From the NCBI GenBank assembly GCA_965200505.1, contig OZ241343.1, positions 1,674,001 to 1,738,000 on the forward strand: 64,000 nucleotides of DNA. The letters are read 5' to 3'. This DNA comes from VXNE01 sp965200505. Its GTDB lineage: Bacteria > Pseudomonadota > Gammaproteobacteria > Pseudomonadales > Azotimanducaceae. Below are positions 8,428-18,874 of this stretch, one piece after another; position 1 is the stretch's first letter, and every line of letters begins with the position of its first letter. Both the position numbers and the translations under genes were made by a program. The notes beneath the pieces are model-generated. The model ran no database searches. It saw only the letters and a program-made list of their open reading frames with translations, and had not been told where the DNA came from.

Positions 8428-9684
8428 ATGACTTTGGACGCAGCGCTTGGCCCAGAGATCGCAGCGGCACAAGGGACCCGGAACGTCGTCGAAGCAGCAG
8501 GGGCGACGCGGCACTCGCCTCTCGCGGCTCGGTTGTACGTCATAACGGGGCTGTTACGGCGACTGGCTGAAGAACGCATGGCCCTCTCTGACCTCCTTGA
8601 TCGCACAGCCATCGCTTCCCAAACCGGGCCGGTCGCGGCACCCGTCGCCGGAGACCGGCCCGGCGCCACTGAGCCGCCAGAGAGCCCCGCCCAAGGCGGG
8701 TCGGCAGGGCGCAGGTCTGTCGCTGTCTCCAACCATGACGTTGCCGAGGGCGAACGGCGGCTGACGGCGGCCGGAGATGTCGGCGAGAACACACGGCGCG
8801 CCTATGAATCCGCCTTGCGGGGCTTAGACGCTTGGCTTCGTGAGCGCCGGCTGGGCGAAGCGCCGAACGACACCACGCTGGCGGAGTACCTTGCCGTTCT
8901 GGCCGCACAGGGGCGGTGCGTGTCCAGCGCCGCACATGTGGTCGCCGCGGTGAAGCGGCGGGCCAGGCTGCTAGGTGGCCGCTCGCCGGCGGGAGCAAAG
9001 ACTGCCGAGGCGCTCAGGCGATACCGCCGGGTGGCCCGTGCGGGACCCGACCAAGTGCGCGGCATCTCTTGGGAGGAAGCGGACCGGATGTGCGACTTGG
9101 CGGCAGGCGCACGCGACATCCGAGGCTTGCGAGATGCGGCGCTGATCTCGGTGGCGTCTGACGCGCTGCTGCGGGTCTCGGAGGCGTCGAACGTGCAAGC
9201 GGACGACATCGTGTTTGAAGACGACGGATCCGCCAGGCTGCTGTTGCGCCGCAGCAAGACCGACCGACAGGGCCGCGGAGCCTTGCTCTTCCTAGGCCCT
9301 CGCACTGCGGAGCTAGTACGGGCGTGGGCTGCCGCGGCGGACGTTCAACAAGGACCACTGTTTCGCCGCATTCACCGCGCGGGCTCCGTGGCGTCACAGG
9401 GGATAGGCGCAAGCTCGGTACGCCGGATAATCGTTCAGCGGGCAGCGGCGGCGGGTATTGGCGGCCGTGTGTCCGGCCACTCTCTGCGCGTTGGTTCGGC
9501 GCAGTCGCTGGCGAAACGCAGCGCCGGACTGGTGGCGATGCAGAAGGCGGGGCGCTGGGCGTCGCCGGACATGCCCGCCCGCTACACGCGCTCGCAGGCC
9601 GCGGCGGAGGGCGTGGTGGCCCGCTTGCGTCACCGGCACAACACGGAGGCGCATGGGCAACCGACCGAAACCGAAAGCGCTTGA
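8428..9684 (+). CDS. Tyrosine recombinase / site-specific integrase
   Basis: 418 residues from ATG 8428 (GGAGGA just upstream). Residues about 117-200 form a core-binding, SAM-like domain beginning ENTRRAYESALRGLDAWL. The catalytic domain has the full set of expected residues: R249 (LLRVSE), K277 (SKTDRQG), H351 and R354 (GHSLRVG), W377 (GRWASP) in the usual His/Trp position, and nucleophile Y386 (RYTRS). Family members cut and rejoin DNA through a 3'-phosphotyrosine. The first 110 residues are poorly conserved and may be a variable N-terminus. It is transcribed away from the CsgG-like cluster and is bracketed by perfect inverted repeats. No other phage or transposon genes are present, so it looks like a solo recombinase. 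Confidence 0.88.
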   Translation: MTLDAALGPEIAAAQGTRNVVEAAGATRHSPLAARLYVITGLLRRLAEERMALSDLLDRTAIASQTGPVAAPVAGDRPGATEPPESPAQGGSAGRRSVAVSNHDVAEGERRLTAAGDVGENTRRAYESALRGLDAWLRERRLGEAPNDTTLAEYLAVLAAQGRCVSSAAHVVAAVKRRARLLGGRSPAGAKTAEALRRYRRVARAGPDQVRGISWEEADRMCDLAAGARDIRGLRDAALISVASDALLRVSEASNVQADDIVFEDDGSARLLLRRSKTDRQGRGALLFLGPRTAELVRAWAAAADVQQGPLFRRIHRAGSVASQGIGASSVRRIIVQRAAAAGIGGRVSGHSLRVGSAQSLAKRSAGLVAMQKAGRWASPDMPARYTRSQAAAEGVVARLRHRHNTEAHGQPTETESA

Positions 9685-9710
9685 CAGGCCGAGAGCGGAG
9701 TGGATAACTA

Positions 9711-9728
9711 CGATAACGCGGGTTATCG
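9711..9728. repeat. Palindrome/inverted repeat, right copy, beside recombinase
   Basis: CGATAACGCGGGTTATCG has 7-bp arms (CGATAAC and GTTATCG) around a 4-base centre, the shape of a tyrosine-recombinase core site. Its first 15 bases are the exact inverse of 8357-8371. The rest of 9685-9957 shows no gene. Confidence 0.8.
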
Positions 9729-9957
9729 GAACAAGACCCTCCGGGAGACTACCGCGTCAAATCATCTGCGCCCTTGCGCCGACAGCGCACCATCAAAGCG
9801 GCACCCCGCAGCCCGGTCGCCTGTCCACTTGCCCACTTTGCCTTGAAAGCGGCGCGGTTGCCGGGTACGGGTAAACTAGGCGGAAGTCGGTCGCAGCCCT
9901 CCCCCATGTTCGCCGTCGGCACACGGGTGCCGGCAACTCAAATCGGAAGGCACCCGC

Positions 9958-11127
9958 TTGCGCGTCCTGCACGTTTATCGCACCTACTTGCCCGACACCC
10001 AAGGGGGCTTGGAGGAGACCATTCGGCAAGTGTGCGTGAACACGCAGGTGCTCGGGGCGGAGCATCGTGTGTTGGCGCTTACGATGGATGCGTCGAGGCG
10101 GGCTGTGAGGCGGGCCGAGGCGCGGGTCTTCCGGGCGCGGCAAACGGCATCCGTGGCCTCTTGCGGGGTTTCCATCGAGGCGTTGGCCATCTATCGGCGC
10201 CTCGCCCGCTGGGCGGATGTGATCCACTATCACTTCCCTTGGCCGTTTGGCGACCTGCTGCATCTCGCTTTGGGGCCACCGGACAAGCCGTCGCTCGTCA
10301 CCTACCACTCGGACATCGTGCGCCAACGGCTGTTGCGCAAGCTGTACCGGCCCTTGATGGATCGCTTCCTGGGCAGCGTGGACCGCATCGTCGCCACCTC
10401 GCCGAACTACTTCGCCACCAGCGATGTGCTGAGCCGCTTCGAGCGCAAAGTGGAAATCGTGCCCATCGGCTTGCGCGAGGACACTTATCCGGCCGTGTCG
10501 GAAGCGGCGTTGGCGGCGGCGCGGGAGCGGTATGGCGAGGGCTTTTTCCTGTTCGTTGGCGTGTTGCGGTATTACAAGGGGCTGCACATCCTGCTGGACG
10601 CCATGGCCGGCGCTCTCCATAACGTGGTGATCGCCGGATCCGGCCCCACCGAGCGGCGGCTCAAGGTGCAGGCGCGGCGGCTTGGGCTCGCCAATGTCCA
10701 ATTCGCCGGCCAAGTTCCCGATGCGGAAAAGGTGGCGCTCCTGCACCTTAGCCGCGGCATCGTGTTCCCGTCCTATCTGCGCTCCGAGGCGTTTGGCGTG
10801 ACGTTGCTGGAGGGCGCGATGTTCGGCAAGCCGCTCATTTCCACGGAAGTGGGCTCGGGCACGAGCCATGTGAACATCGATGGCGAGACGGGTTTGGTGG
10901 TGACGCCTGGGTCCGCGGCCGAGCTGCGTCGCGCCATGGATCGCCTGCACCACAATCCAGACTTGGCGGCATTGATGGGACGCAACGCCCGGCGGCGCTT
11001 TGAAGCCCTCTTCACCGGCGAGCGCATGGGCACACGTTACGACGCGATCTATCGGAAGCTGTGTGGCGAGCCGGTGCGCGACGGCGCCAACGAAGCGCCG
11101 CCGGTGACGCGCATCAGCCGCCGCTGA
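9958..11127 (+). CDS. Glycosyltransferase family 4
   Basis: 389 residues starting with TTG at 9958; GGAAGG eight bases upstream supports this unusual start, which begins LRVLHVYRTYLPDTQGGLEE, a typical GT4 N-terminus. The GT-B fold C-terminal half has FVGVLRYYKGLHILLDA, VIAGSGP, VQFAGQVPD and the donor-binding EX7E-type stretch SEAFGVTLLEGAMFGKPLISTEVGSG. It probably adds a sugar, perhaps mannose given the nearby manC, to a lipid-linked oligosaccharide. It converges on the O-antigen-ligase-like gene; the two 3' ends overlap by 14 bp. Confidence 0.9.
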   Translation: MRVLHVYRTYLPDTQGGLEETIRQVCVNTQVLGAEHRVLALTMDASRRAVRRAEARVFRARQTASVASCGVSIEALAIYRRLARWADVIHYHFPWPFGDLLHLALGPPDKPSLVTYHSDIVRQRLLRKLYRPLMDRFLGSVDRIVATSPNYFATSDVLSRFERKVEIVPIGLREDTYPAVSEAALAAARERYGEGFFLFVGVLRYYKGLHILLDAMAGALHNVVIAGSGPTERRLKVQARRLGLANVQFAGQVPDAEKVALLHLSRGIVFPSYLRSEAFGVTLLEGAMFGKPLISTEVGSGTSHVNIDGETGLVVTPGSAAELRRAMDRLHHNPDLAALMGRNARRRFEALFTGERMGTRYDAIYRKLCGEPVRDGANEAPPVTRISRR

Positions 11128-12307
11128 AACGACGGGCGTCCGCCAAGCCGTGGCGGGCCGCGAGGCCCACGCTGACGGCCACCGGCAGCCAGAACAGCAT
11201 CCACGTCCAGCCGATCTTGTCGATGAGGTCCGCGCCGTCCACCAGCCAAGCCGGCAGCGTGATGGCATAGATGCTCAACGCGAGCTTCGCTTGGGCCGCC
11301 TCAAAGTGCTTGAACAAGGCCACGAGGGAGGCGGCGATGAGCGCGACCAACGCGGCCAGGCCCAACGCACCGCCTTGGAACAGCACCGAGAGGTACATGT
11401 TGTGCGGATGCTGCATGACGAAACCGTCGTGCGCCAAGATGTCGTCTTCCGTCAATGCGCCGTTGCCGAACCAAAGCCCCTCGGCACATACGCGGCGCAG
11501 GGTTTCCGTCCAGATCTCCACGCGGTAGCTGTCGCCGCGCGGCAAGAGCCATTCCTGCAAGGGGCCCTGCATGAGTGCCAAGCCAATGCCGAGGGCGACG
11601 CTCGCCGCGAGCGCCACCGCGGCGATGAAATGGCGCCGGTTCGGCACCCAGCGGCCCAGCAAGCAGACGACGCAACCGAACGACACCGCGGCCCAGGCGT
11701 TGCGCGAACCCGACAGCGCGATCGCCAGCACCGCGCACAGCGCCAGCGCGACCACAAACGCCCGCAACGCCACCGAGCGGGCATCGAGTGCCCAGCCGAT
11801 CGCGCACACCAAGCCGACGCCGAAGGTGAGCGCCGCCGGCACATGGGAATCCAACTGGCCCATGCCGTTCACCCGGCCATCGGCCGGCGCCTCGATGAAG
11901 TAAACGGCGAGGGCCAGCGCGGCCGCGACGCCTGCGCAAAGGGCGACGGTGGCGGTGAGGCGGGCACGGAACCAATCTACCCGGAAGCCTTCGGCCACCG
12001 CGACGACGAAGCAGACGGTCAACACGGCGCGAATGAACTGGCTGAGCGCTGCGCGGGCGTCGAAGGGCGCGGACCAGAAACTGCTCACCGCCAAGTACAG
12101 CGCAATCGCCACCGTCAACAGGAACGTCCAGTTGAGCCACAGCCCGGCCCAGCGCTTGCAGCCCGCCAAGGTGTAGAGGGCGAGGATGTAGGTGGGGAAG
12201 CTGGAGCCGCTTTGGCTCGTCAGGATGAACATGGACGCCAGGCACAGCACCAAGAGCGCCGCGCTGATGGGCACGCGGTACTCGAGGAGATAGGTTGCCG
12301 CGGACAT
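11114..12307 (-). CDS. O-antigen ligase-like membrane protein
   Basis: 397 residues from the ATG at 12307, with about ten to twelve hydrophobic helices. In the central part, ALSGSRNAW followed by a large periplasmic-type loop containing HPHNMYLSVLFQGGALGLAA is the pattern of the Wzy/WaaL (O-antigen ligase) superfamily, which polymerise or ligate undecaprenyl-linked glycans at the periplasmic face. Ligase and polymerase cannot be separated by sequence alone. It lies just downstream of the tRNA and rpoD on the same strand and converges on the glycosyltransferase. Confidence 0.85.
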   Translation of the reverse strand: MSAATYLLEYRVPISAALLVLCLASMFILTSQSGSSFPTYILALYTLAGCKRWAGLWLNWTFLLTVAIALYLAVSSFWSAPFDARAALSQFIRAVLTVCFVVAVAEGFRVDWFRARLTATVALCAGVAAALALAVYFIEAPADGRVNGMGQLDSHVPAALTFGVGLVCAIGWALDARSVALRAFVVALALCAVLAIALSGSRNAWAAVSFGCVVCLLGRWVPNRRHFIAAVALAASVALGIGLALMQGPLQEWLLPRGDSYRVEIWTETLRRVCAEGLWFGNGALTEDDILAHDGFVMQHPHNMYLSVLFQGGALGLAALVALIAASLVALFKHFEAAQAKLALSIYAITLPAWLVDGADLIDKIGWTWMLFWLPVAVSVGLAARHGLADARRFSGG

Positions 12308-12354
12308 TCGCGCTAGGCGTGTTGGCCGACGGCGTTGGCCGGGCGCTGCCGAGT

Positions 12355-12431
12355 TGGTGGGCCCACCAGGACTCGAACCTGGGACCAATCGATTATGAGT
12401 CGACCGCTCTAACCCGCTGAGCTATGGGCCC
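12355..12431 (-). tRNA. tRNA-Ile (CAT anticodon, lysidine type)
   Basis: A 77-nt cloverleaf read on the minus strand with the CCA end encoded. The acceptor pairs GGGCCCA with TGGGCCC, the anticodon loop is CTCATAA (anticodon CAT), and the T-arm contains GGTTCGAGTCC. The body resembles tRNA-Ile2 (for example GACTCATAATCG) rather than initiator or elongator tRNA-Met, so TilS would convert the C34 to lysidine for reading AUA. It sits 23 bp after rpoD, an arrangement known in gammaproteobacteria. Confidence 0.95.
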
Positions 12432-12454
12432 GGTGCCCCGTCCGCCCGCCACGT

Positions 12455-14272
<1,818 letters not shown>

Positions 14273-14338
14273 GGCACCTCTGGGTCGCTGGTTCGGCCGC
14301 CCTTGACGGGAGGCGAGAGGTTCGCGGATAAACGCGAC

Positions 14339-14344
14339 ATTATA
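14339..14344 (-). promoter_or_regulatory. rpoD promoter -10 (extended)
   Basis: On the minus strand TGTTATAAT is a perfect -10 with a TGN extension. Transcription should start near 14332, giving a leader of about 60 bases before ATG 14272. The -35 is weak, as expected for extended -10 promoters. Confidence 0.7.
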
Positions 14345-14535
14345 ACACTTGGCGGCGGTCATCCCGCCAAAGACGATGCGCCCGCCAGCGACTCGGCGCC
14401 TGGTGGCGATCGACCGCCGAGGGTGCGGTTCAACCGCTTCGCAATTCCCCGCCGGCACATGGCTTGGCGACATCCCAAGTTGCGCGTATGTTGCGGCCCT
14501 TTGCTTCGCTCCACAGCGCCACAGGGCACCCAAGC

Positions 14536-15474
14536 ATGAAGTTCGACAACCGCGTCACCCGCCTGCTCGGGGTGCAGCGCCCCATGGTGCAGGCGCCGAT
14601 GGGTTGGATCGCCCGCTCGCAACTCGCCTCCGCCGTGAGCAACGCCGGCGGCCTCGGCATCATCGAGACATCCTCCGGCGAGCTGGACGCGATCCGGCAA
14701 GAAATCAAACGCATGCGCAAGCTAACGGACAAGCCGTTCGGCGTGAACATCGCGCAGGCGTTCGTGCGCGACCCAGACATCGTGCAGTTCGTCATCGATC
14801 AAGGGGTGCGGTTCGTCACCACGTCCGCCGGCAGCCCAGAGCGCTACACGGAGCAGATCAAATCCGCCGGGCTCACTGTGTTCCACGTGGTGCCGAGCCT
14901 CGCCACGGCGCTGAAGGCGGTGGCCTGCGGCGTGGACGGCCTCATCGTGGAAGGCGGCGAGGGCGGTGGCTTCAAGAACCCCCGCGAGGTGGCGAGCATG
15001 GTGCTGCTGCCCTTGGTGCGCTCCAAGGTGGATGTGCCCATCATCGCCGCCGGGGGATTCGTCGATGGCCCGTCGATGGCGGCCGCGTTCGCCTTGGGCG
15101 CGGAGGGCATCCAACTCGGCACCCGCATGGTGTCCGCCGCCGAGTCTCCGGTGCATGGCAACTGGAAGGCAGCCATCGTCGCCGCCCGGGAGACCGACAC
15201 GGTGTTCCTGAACCGTTTCAACTCGCCGGCGCTGCGGGCGCTGCGCACGGAGAAGACCACGCGCTTGGAAAAAGACCTCGCCACCAACGCGATGGTGGAG
15301 TTCGGCACCGCGAAAGACCTCTACTTTGGCGGCGACATGGAAGCCAGCATTGCCCTTTCCGGCCAAGTGTGCGGCCGCATCGACGCCGTGCGCCCGGTGG
15401 CCGAGATCCTCGACGAAATCGAAGCGACGTTCCACGACACGGTTGCCGGGCTGGCGACGCAGTATCCGGGTTGA
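14536..15474 (+). CDS. Nitronate monooxygenase / FabK-like flavoprotein
   Basis: 312 residues from ATG 14536 (MKFDNRVTRLLGVQRPMVQAPMGW). This FMN-dependent TIM-barrel family includes nitronate monooxygenases (2-nitropropane dioxygenase) and enoyl-ACP reductase FabK. Visible features are PMVQAPMGWIA, NAGGLGIIETS, FGVNIAQ, VDGLIVEGGEGGGF and IIAAGGFVDGPSMAAAFALGAEGIQLGTRM, the phosphate-binding part for FMN. The alternative ATG at 14464 lies over a rpoD-antisense region without family similarity. Divergent from rpoD; exact substrate unknown. Confidence 0.85.
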   Translation: MKFDNRVTRLLGVQRPMVQAPMGWIARSQLASAVSNAGGLGIIETSSGELDAIRQEIKRMRKLTDKPFGVNIAQAFVRDPDIVQFVIDQGVRFVTTSAGSPERYTEQIKSAGLTVFHVVPSLATALKAVACGVDGLIVEGGEGGGFKNPREVASMVLLPLVRSKVDVPIIAAGGFVDGPSMAAAFALGAEGIQLGTRMVSAAESPVHGNWKAAIVAARETDTVFLNRFNSPALRALRTEKTTRLEKDLATNAMVEFGTAKDLYFGGDMEASIALSGQVCGRIDAVRPVAEILDEIEATFHDTVAGLATQYPG

Positions 15475-15563
15475 CGGCGGCCGGGCGATGAGACGCCAAC
15501 CTGAGCCAACACCAGCACATCCATTGATTCCCGCACCTAGCCGTTGACGGGCCCGGCAGGTGC

Positions 15564-15569
15564 CATAAT
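15564..15569 (+). promoter_or_regulatory. -10 hexamer, leaderless promoter of ATPase copy 1
   Basis: CATAAT followed by CGGCCC and the ATG. The identical GGTGCCATAATCGGCCCATG block precedes all three tandem paralogues (also 17215-17220 and 18863-18868), so each copy carries its own promoter. Confidence 0.6.
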
Positions 15570-15575
15570 CGGCCC

Positions 15576-17180
15576 ATGCGCCGCTTCAACACCGAGGGGC
15601 CGGTTCGACCGGACGACCACTACGGGATTCCGCCGCTCTCGCGGATGGACGCGGAGGAGCTCCTGCAGCTCATCCACGACAAGCGCTACTTCGTGGTGCA
15701 TGCGCCGCGGCAGACGGGCAAGACCTCGGCCCTCATCGCCCTGCGCGACCTGCTGAACAGCGGCCAAGCCGGCGACTATCGCTGCGTGACCGTGAACGTG
15801 GAGGAGGCGCAGTTGACCCGAGACGACGTGGCGGCAGGCATGCTCTCGATCCTAGCCAGCTTGGGAGAGAGCGCCCAAGAGGAGCTTGGCGATGGCTCCT
15901 TGGACGACATCTGGCCCAATGAGCTGCGCCGGGTGGGGCCCCACAACGCGCTGCGGCAAGCGCTGGCCCGCTGGTGCGCGGCGAACCCGACGCCGCTGGT
16001 GCTGCTGGTGGACGAGATCGACTCGCTGGTCGGCGACACACTGCTCTCGGTGCTCCGCCAGCTACGCGCCGGCTACCCGCGGCGTCCCAAGGGCTTTCCG
16101 CAGAGCATTGTGCTGTGCGGCGTCCGGGACATCAGGGACTACCGCATCAAGTCCAGCACCGGCGAGGTGATCGCCGGCGGCAGCCCGTTCAACGTCGCCG
16201 CCAAGTCCCTGCGCCTGGGGGACTTCACCGAGGCCGAGGCGGCGGCGCTCATGGACCAGCACACCGACGATACCGGGCAGCCCTTCACCGACGCCGCGAG
16301 GCGGGCCGTGTGGACGCAGACCCGCGGCCAGCCGTGGCTGGTGAACGCGCTCTGCGCCGGCGCCTGCTTCGACGACAAGGCCGGGCGCGACCGCTCCCGC
16401 GCCATCGACGCGGACGCCATCCACGCCGCCCGCGAGGAGTTGATCCTGTCGCGCCGCACGCATTTGGACCAGTTGGCGCACAAGCTGGAGGAGGAGCGCG
16501 TGCGGCGCGTGGTCGGGCCGATCCTCGCCGGCGGCGACGCGGCGTACCAGTTGCGGGACTTGGAGTACCTGCGCGACCTGGGCCTGATCGACGATGGCCA
16601 GCCGCCGCGCATCGCCAACCCGATCTACCAAGAGGTGGTGCCGCGGGAGCTCGGCTACATCCTGCAGAGCAGCCTGGATGAGAACATGTCTTGGTACGTG
16701 GACGCCGCCGGCCGCCTGGACATGCGCAAGCTGCTCAAGGCGTTCGCCACCTTCTACGCCGAGCACGCGGGCCACTGGCTCGGGCAGTTCGAGGACTACC
16801 GGGAAGCCGCCCCGCAGCTCATCCTGCAGGCTTACCTGCAGCGCATCGTGAACGGCGGCGGGCGCATCGAGCGGGAGTACGGCCTGGGGCGCGGACGCAC
16901 GGACCTGCTGGTGCTGTGGCCGCGCGAGCCCGGGCAGCCGTCCGACCTCTGGGAGCGGTTCGTCATCGAGTGCAAGGTGCTGCGGGACACGGACCGCCAG
17001 AGCCTCGAGGGCACCATCGAGCGCGGCGTCGAGCAGACCCTCGGCTACATGGAGCGGTGCCGGGCGGAGGAAGGGCATCTGGTGCTGATCGACCGCCGCG
17101 AACGCGCCGGGGAACAGGCGCGTCGAGGCGGCGAGCAACGGGGGCAAGGCGGCCGCAGGCTGTTCCTTTGGAGGCTCTAG
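15576..17180 (+). CDS. AAA-like ATPase with C-terminal PD-(D/E)XK nuclease domain, copy 1
   Basis: 534 residues. The start MRRFNTEGPVRPDDHY is typical of a multi-copy bacterial ATPase family. Residues 43-51 (APRQTGKTS) are a Walker A motif whose first glycine is alanine; LVLLVDEID holds the Walker B acidic pair D146/E147; SIVLCGVRDIRDYRI is a sensor-like segment. At the C-terminus GRGRTDLLVLW (D443) and FVIECKVL (E465, K467) fit a PD-(D/E)XK nuclease core, followed by EQTLGYM. The role is unknown: such archaeal-ATPase relatives are suspected mobile or defence-associated proteins. It is followed by two very similar copies; the only differences cluster in residues about 57-130 and 320-370, plus the tail. 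Confidence 0.85.
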   Translation: MRRFNTEGPVRPDDHYGIPPLSRMDAEELLQLIHDKRYFVVHAPRQTGKTSALIALRDLLNSGQAGDYRCVTVNVEEAQLTRDDVAAGMLSILASLGESAQEELGDGSLDDIWPNELRRVGPHNALRQALARWCAANPTPLVLLVDEIDSLVGDTLLSVLRQLRAGYPRRPKGFPQSIVLCGVRDIRDYRIKSSTGEVIAGGSPFNVAAKSLRLGDFTEAEAAALMDQHTDDTGQPFTDAARRAVWTQTRGQPWLVNALCAGACFDDKAGRDRSRAIDADAIHAAREELILSRRTHLDQLAHKLEEERVRRVVGPILAGGDAAYQLRDLEYLRDLGLIDDGQPPRIANPIYQEVVPRELGYILQSSLDENMSWYVDAAGRLDMRKLLKAFATFYAEHAGHWLGQFEDYREAAPQLILQAYLQRIVNGGGRIEREYGLGRGRTDLLVLWPREPGQPSDLWERFVIECKVLRDTDRQSLEGTIERGVEQTLGYMERCRAEEGHLVLIDRRERAGEQARRGGEQRGQGGRRLFLWRL

Positions 17181-17214
17181 CCATCCAGGCCGCGCCCAGC
17201 CCCGCGGCGGGTGC

Positions 17215-17220
17215 CATAAT
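17215..17220 (+). promoter_or_regulatory. -10 hexamer, leaderless promoter of ATPase copy 2
   Basis: CATAAT then CGGCCC then ATG 17227. The 63-bp intergenic segment 17164-17226 is repeated before copy 3. Confidence 0.6.
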
Positions 17221-17226
17221 CGGCCC

Positions 17227-18828
17227 ATGCGCCGCTTCAACACCGAGGGGCCGGTTCGACCGGACGACCACTATTGGATTCCGCCGCTCTCGCGGATGGA
17301 CGCGGAGGAGCTGCTGCAGCTCGTCCACGACAAGCGCTACTTCGTGGTGCACGCGCCGCGGCAGACGGGCAAGACCTCGGCCCTCATCGCCCTGCGCGAC
17401 CTGCTGAACAGCGGCGCCGCGGGCGACTACCGCTGCGTGGACGTGAACGTGGAACCCGCGCAAGTGGCCCGGGACGACGTGGGGCGAGGTGTGCGCGCCA
17501 TCCTGAGCGGTCTGGCGACCAGCGCGCGCCTGTTGGATGACGACTACCCAGACGGCATTTGGCCCGACGTCCTCGAGCGGGTGGGCCCGGAGGAAGCGTT
17601 GAAGGAGCTGCTCACCCGCTGGTGCCTGGCGAACCCGACGCCGCTGGTGCTGCTGGTGGACGAGATCGACTCGCTGGTCGGCGACACACTGCTCTCGGTG
17701 CTGCGCCAGCTCCGCGCCGGCTATCCGCGGCGGCCCCAAGGCTTCCCCCAGAGCGTGGTGCTGTGCGGCGTCCGGGACATCAGGGACTACCGCATCAAGT
17801 CCAGCGCCGGCGAGGTGATCGCCGGCGGCAGCCCGTTCAACGTCGCCGCCAAGTCCCTGCGCCTGGGGGACTTCACCGAGGCCGAGGCCACGGCGCTCAT
17901 GGCCCAGCACACCGAGGAGACCGGGCAGCCCTTCACCGACGCCGCGAGGCGGGCCGTGTGGACGCAGACCCGCGGCCAGCCGTGGCTGGTGAACGCGCTC
18001 TGCGCCGGCGCCTGCTTCGACGACAGGGCCGGGCGCGACCGCTCCCGCGCCATCGACGCGGACGCCATCCACGCCGCCCGCGAGGAGTTGATCCTGTCGC
18101 GCCGCACGCACTTGGACCAGTTGGCGCACAAGCTGGAGGAGGAGCGCGTGCGGCGCGTGGTCGAGCCGATCCTCGCCGGCGGCGACGCGGCGCACAAGAC
18201 GCGCGACTTGGAGTACCTGCGCGACCTTGGCCTGCTGGCGCCGGATCCGCCGACCCGCATCGCCAATCCGATCTATCAGGAGGTCGTGCCGCGGGAGCTC
18301 GGCTATGTGCTGCAGGCCAGCTTGGACGTGCAGCCGACCTGGTACCTGCACGGCGACGGGCGGCTGGACATGGGCAAGCTGCTCAAGGCGTTCGCCACCT
18401 TCTACGCCGAGCACGCGGGCCACTGGCTGGGGCAGTTCGAGGACTACCGGGAAGCCGCCCCGCAGCTCATCCTGCAGGCTTACCTGCAGCGCATCGTGAA
18501 CGGCGGCGGGCGCATCGAGCGGGAGTACGGCCTGGGGCGCGGACGCACGGACCTGCTGGTGCTGTGGCCACGCGAGCCCGGGCAGCCGTCGGACCTGTGG
18601 GAGCGGTTCGTCATCGAGTGCAAGGTGCTGCGGGACACCGACCGCCAGAGCCTCGAAGGCACCATCGAGCGCGGCGTCGAGCAGACCCTCGGCTACATGG
18701 AGCGGTGCCGGGCGGAGGAAGGGCATCTGGTGCTGATCGACCGCCGCGAACGCGCCGGGGAACGGGCGCGTCAAGGCGGCGAGCAACGGGGGCAAGGCGG
18801 CCGCAGGCTGTTCCTTTGGAGGCTCTAG
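17227..18828 (+). CDS. AAA-like ATPase with C-terminal PD-(D/E)XK nuclease domain, copy 2
   Basis: 533 residues, intact paralogue of the previous gene with the same Walker A (APRQTGKTS), Walker B (LVLLVDEID) and nuclease motifs (GRTDLLVLW, IECKVL). Long stretches are identical in DNA to copies 1 and 3, but residues about 57-130 differ (for example a DDYPDGIWPDVLERV segment) and so do about 320-370 (LLAPDPPTRIAN, TWYLHGDGRLDM). The last 25 residues match copy 1 (RRLFLWRL end). The pattern suggests gene conversion of the shared parts with selection or replacement in two blocks. Confidence 0.85.
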   Translation: MRRFNTEGPVRPDDHYWIPPLSRMDAEELLQLVHDKRYFVVHAPRQTGKTSALIALRDLLNSGAAGDYRCVDVNVEPAQVARDDVGRGVRAILSGLATSARLLDDDYPDGIWPDVLERVGPEEALKELLTRWCLANPTPLVLLVDEIDSLVGDTLLSVLRQLRAGYPRRPQGFPQSVVLCGVRDIRDYRIKSSAGEVIAGGSPFNVAAKSLRLGDFTEAEATALMAQHTEETGQPFTDAARRAVWTQTRGQPWLVNALCAGACFDDRAGRDRSRAIDADAIHAAREELILSRRTHLDQLAHKLEEERVRRVVEPILAGGDAAHKTRDLEYLRDLGLLAPDPPTRIANPIYQEVVPRELGYVLQASLDVQPTWYLHGDGRLDMGKLLKAFATFYAEHAGHWLGQFEDYREAAPQLILQAYLQRIVNGGGRIEREYGLGRGRTDLLVLWPREPGQPSDLWERFVIECKVLRDTDRQSLEGTIERGVEQTLGYMERCRAEEGHLVLIDRRERAGERARQGGEQRGQGGRRLFLWRL

Positions 18829-18862
18829 CCATCCAGGCCGCGCCCAGCCCCGCGGCGGGTGC

Positions 18863-18868
18863 CATAAT
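18863..18868 (+). promoter_or_regulatory. -10 hexamer, leaderless promoter of ATPase copy 3
   Basis: CATAAT six bases before ATG 18875, in a 63-bp intergenic repeat identical to the one before copy 2. Confidence 0.6.
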
Positions 18869-18874
18869 CGGCCC

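Noticed and set aside
8310..8792. N-terminal extension of the CsgG-like protein
   Set aside because: It would lie antisense to the recombinase gene; a GTG with a strong ribosome-binding site and signal peptide exists at 8309.
14878..14893. parS-like sequence TGTTCCACGTGGTGCC
   Set aside because: The right arm has several mismatches to the palindrome and it lies in a flavoprotein gene about 35 kb from recF; chance is likely.
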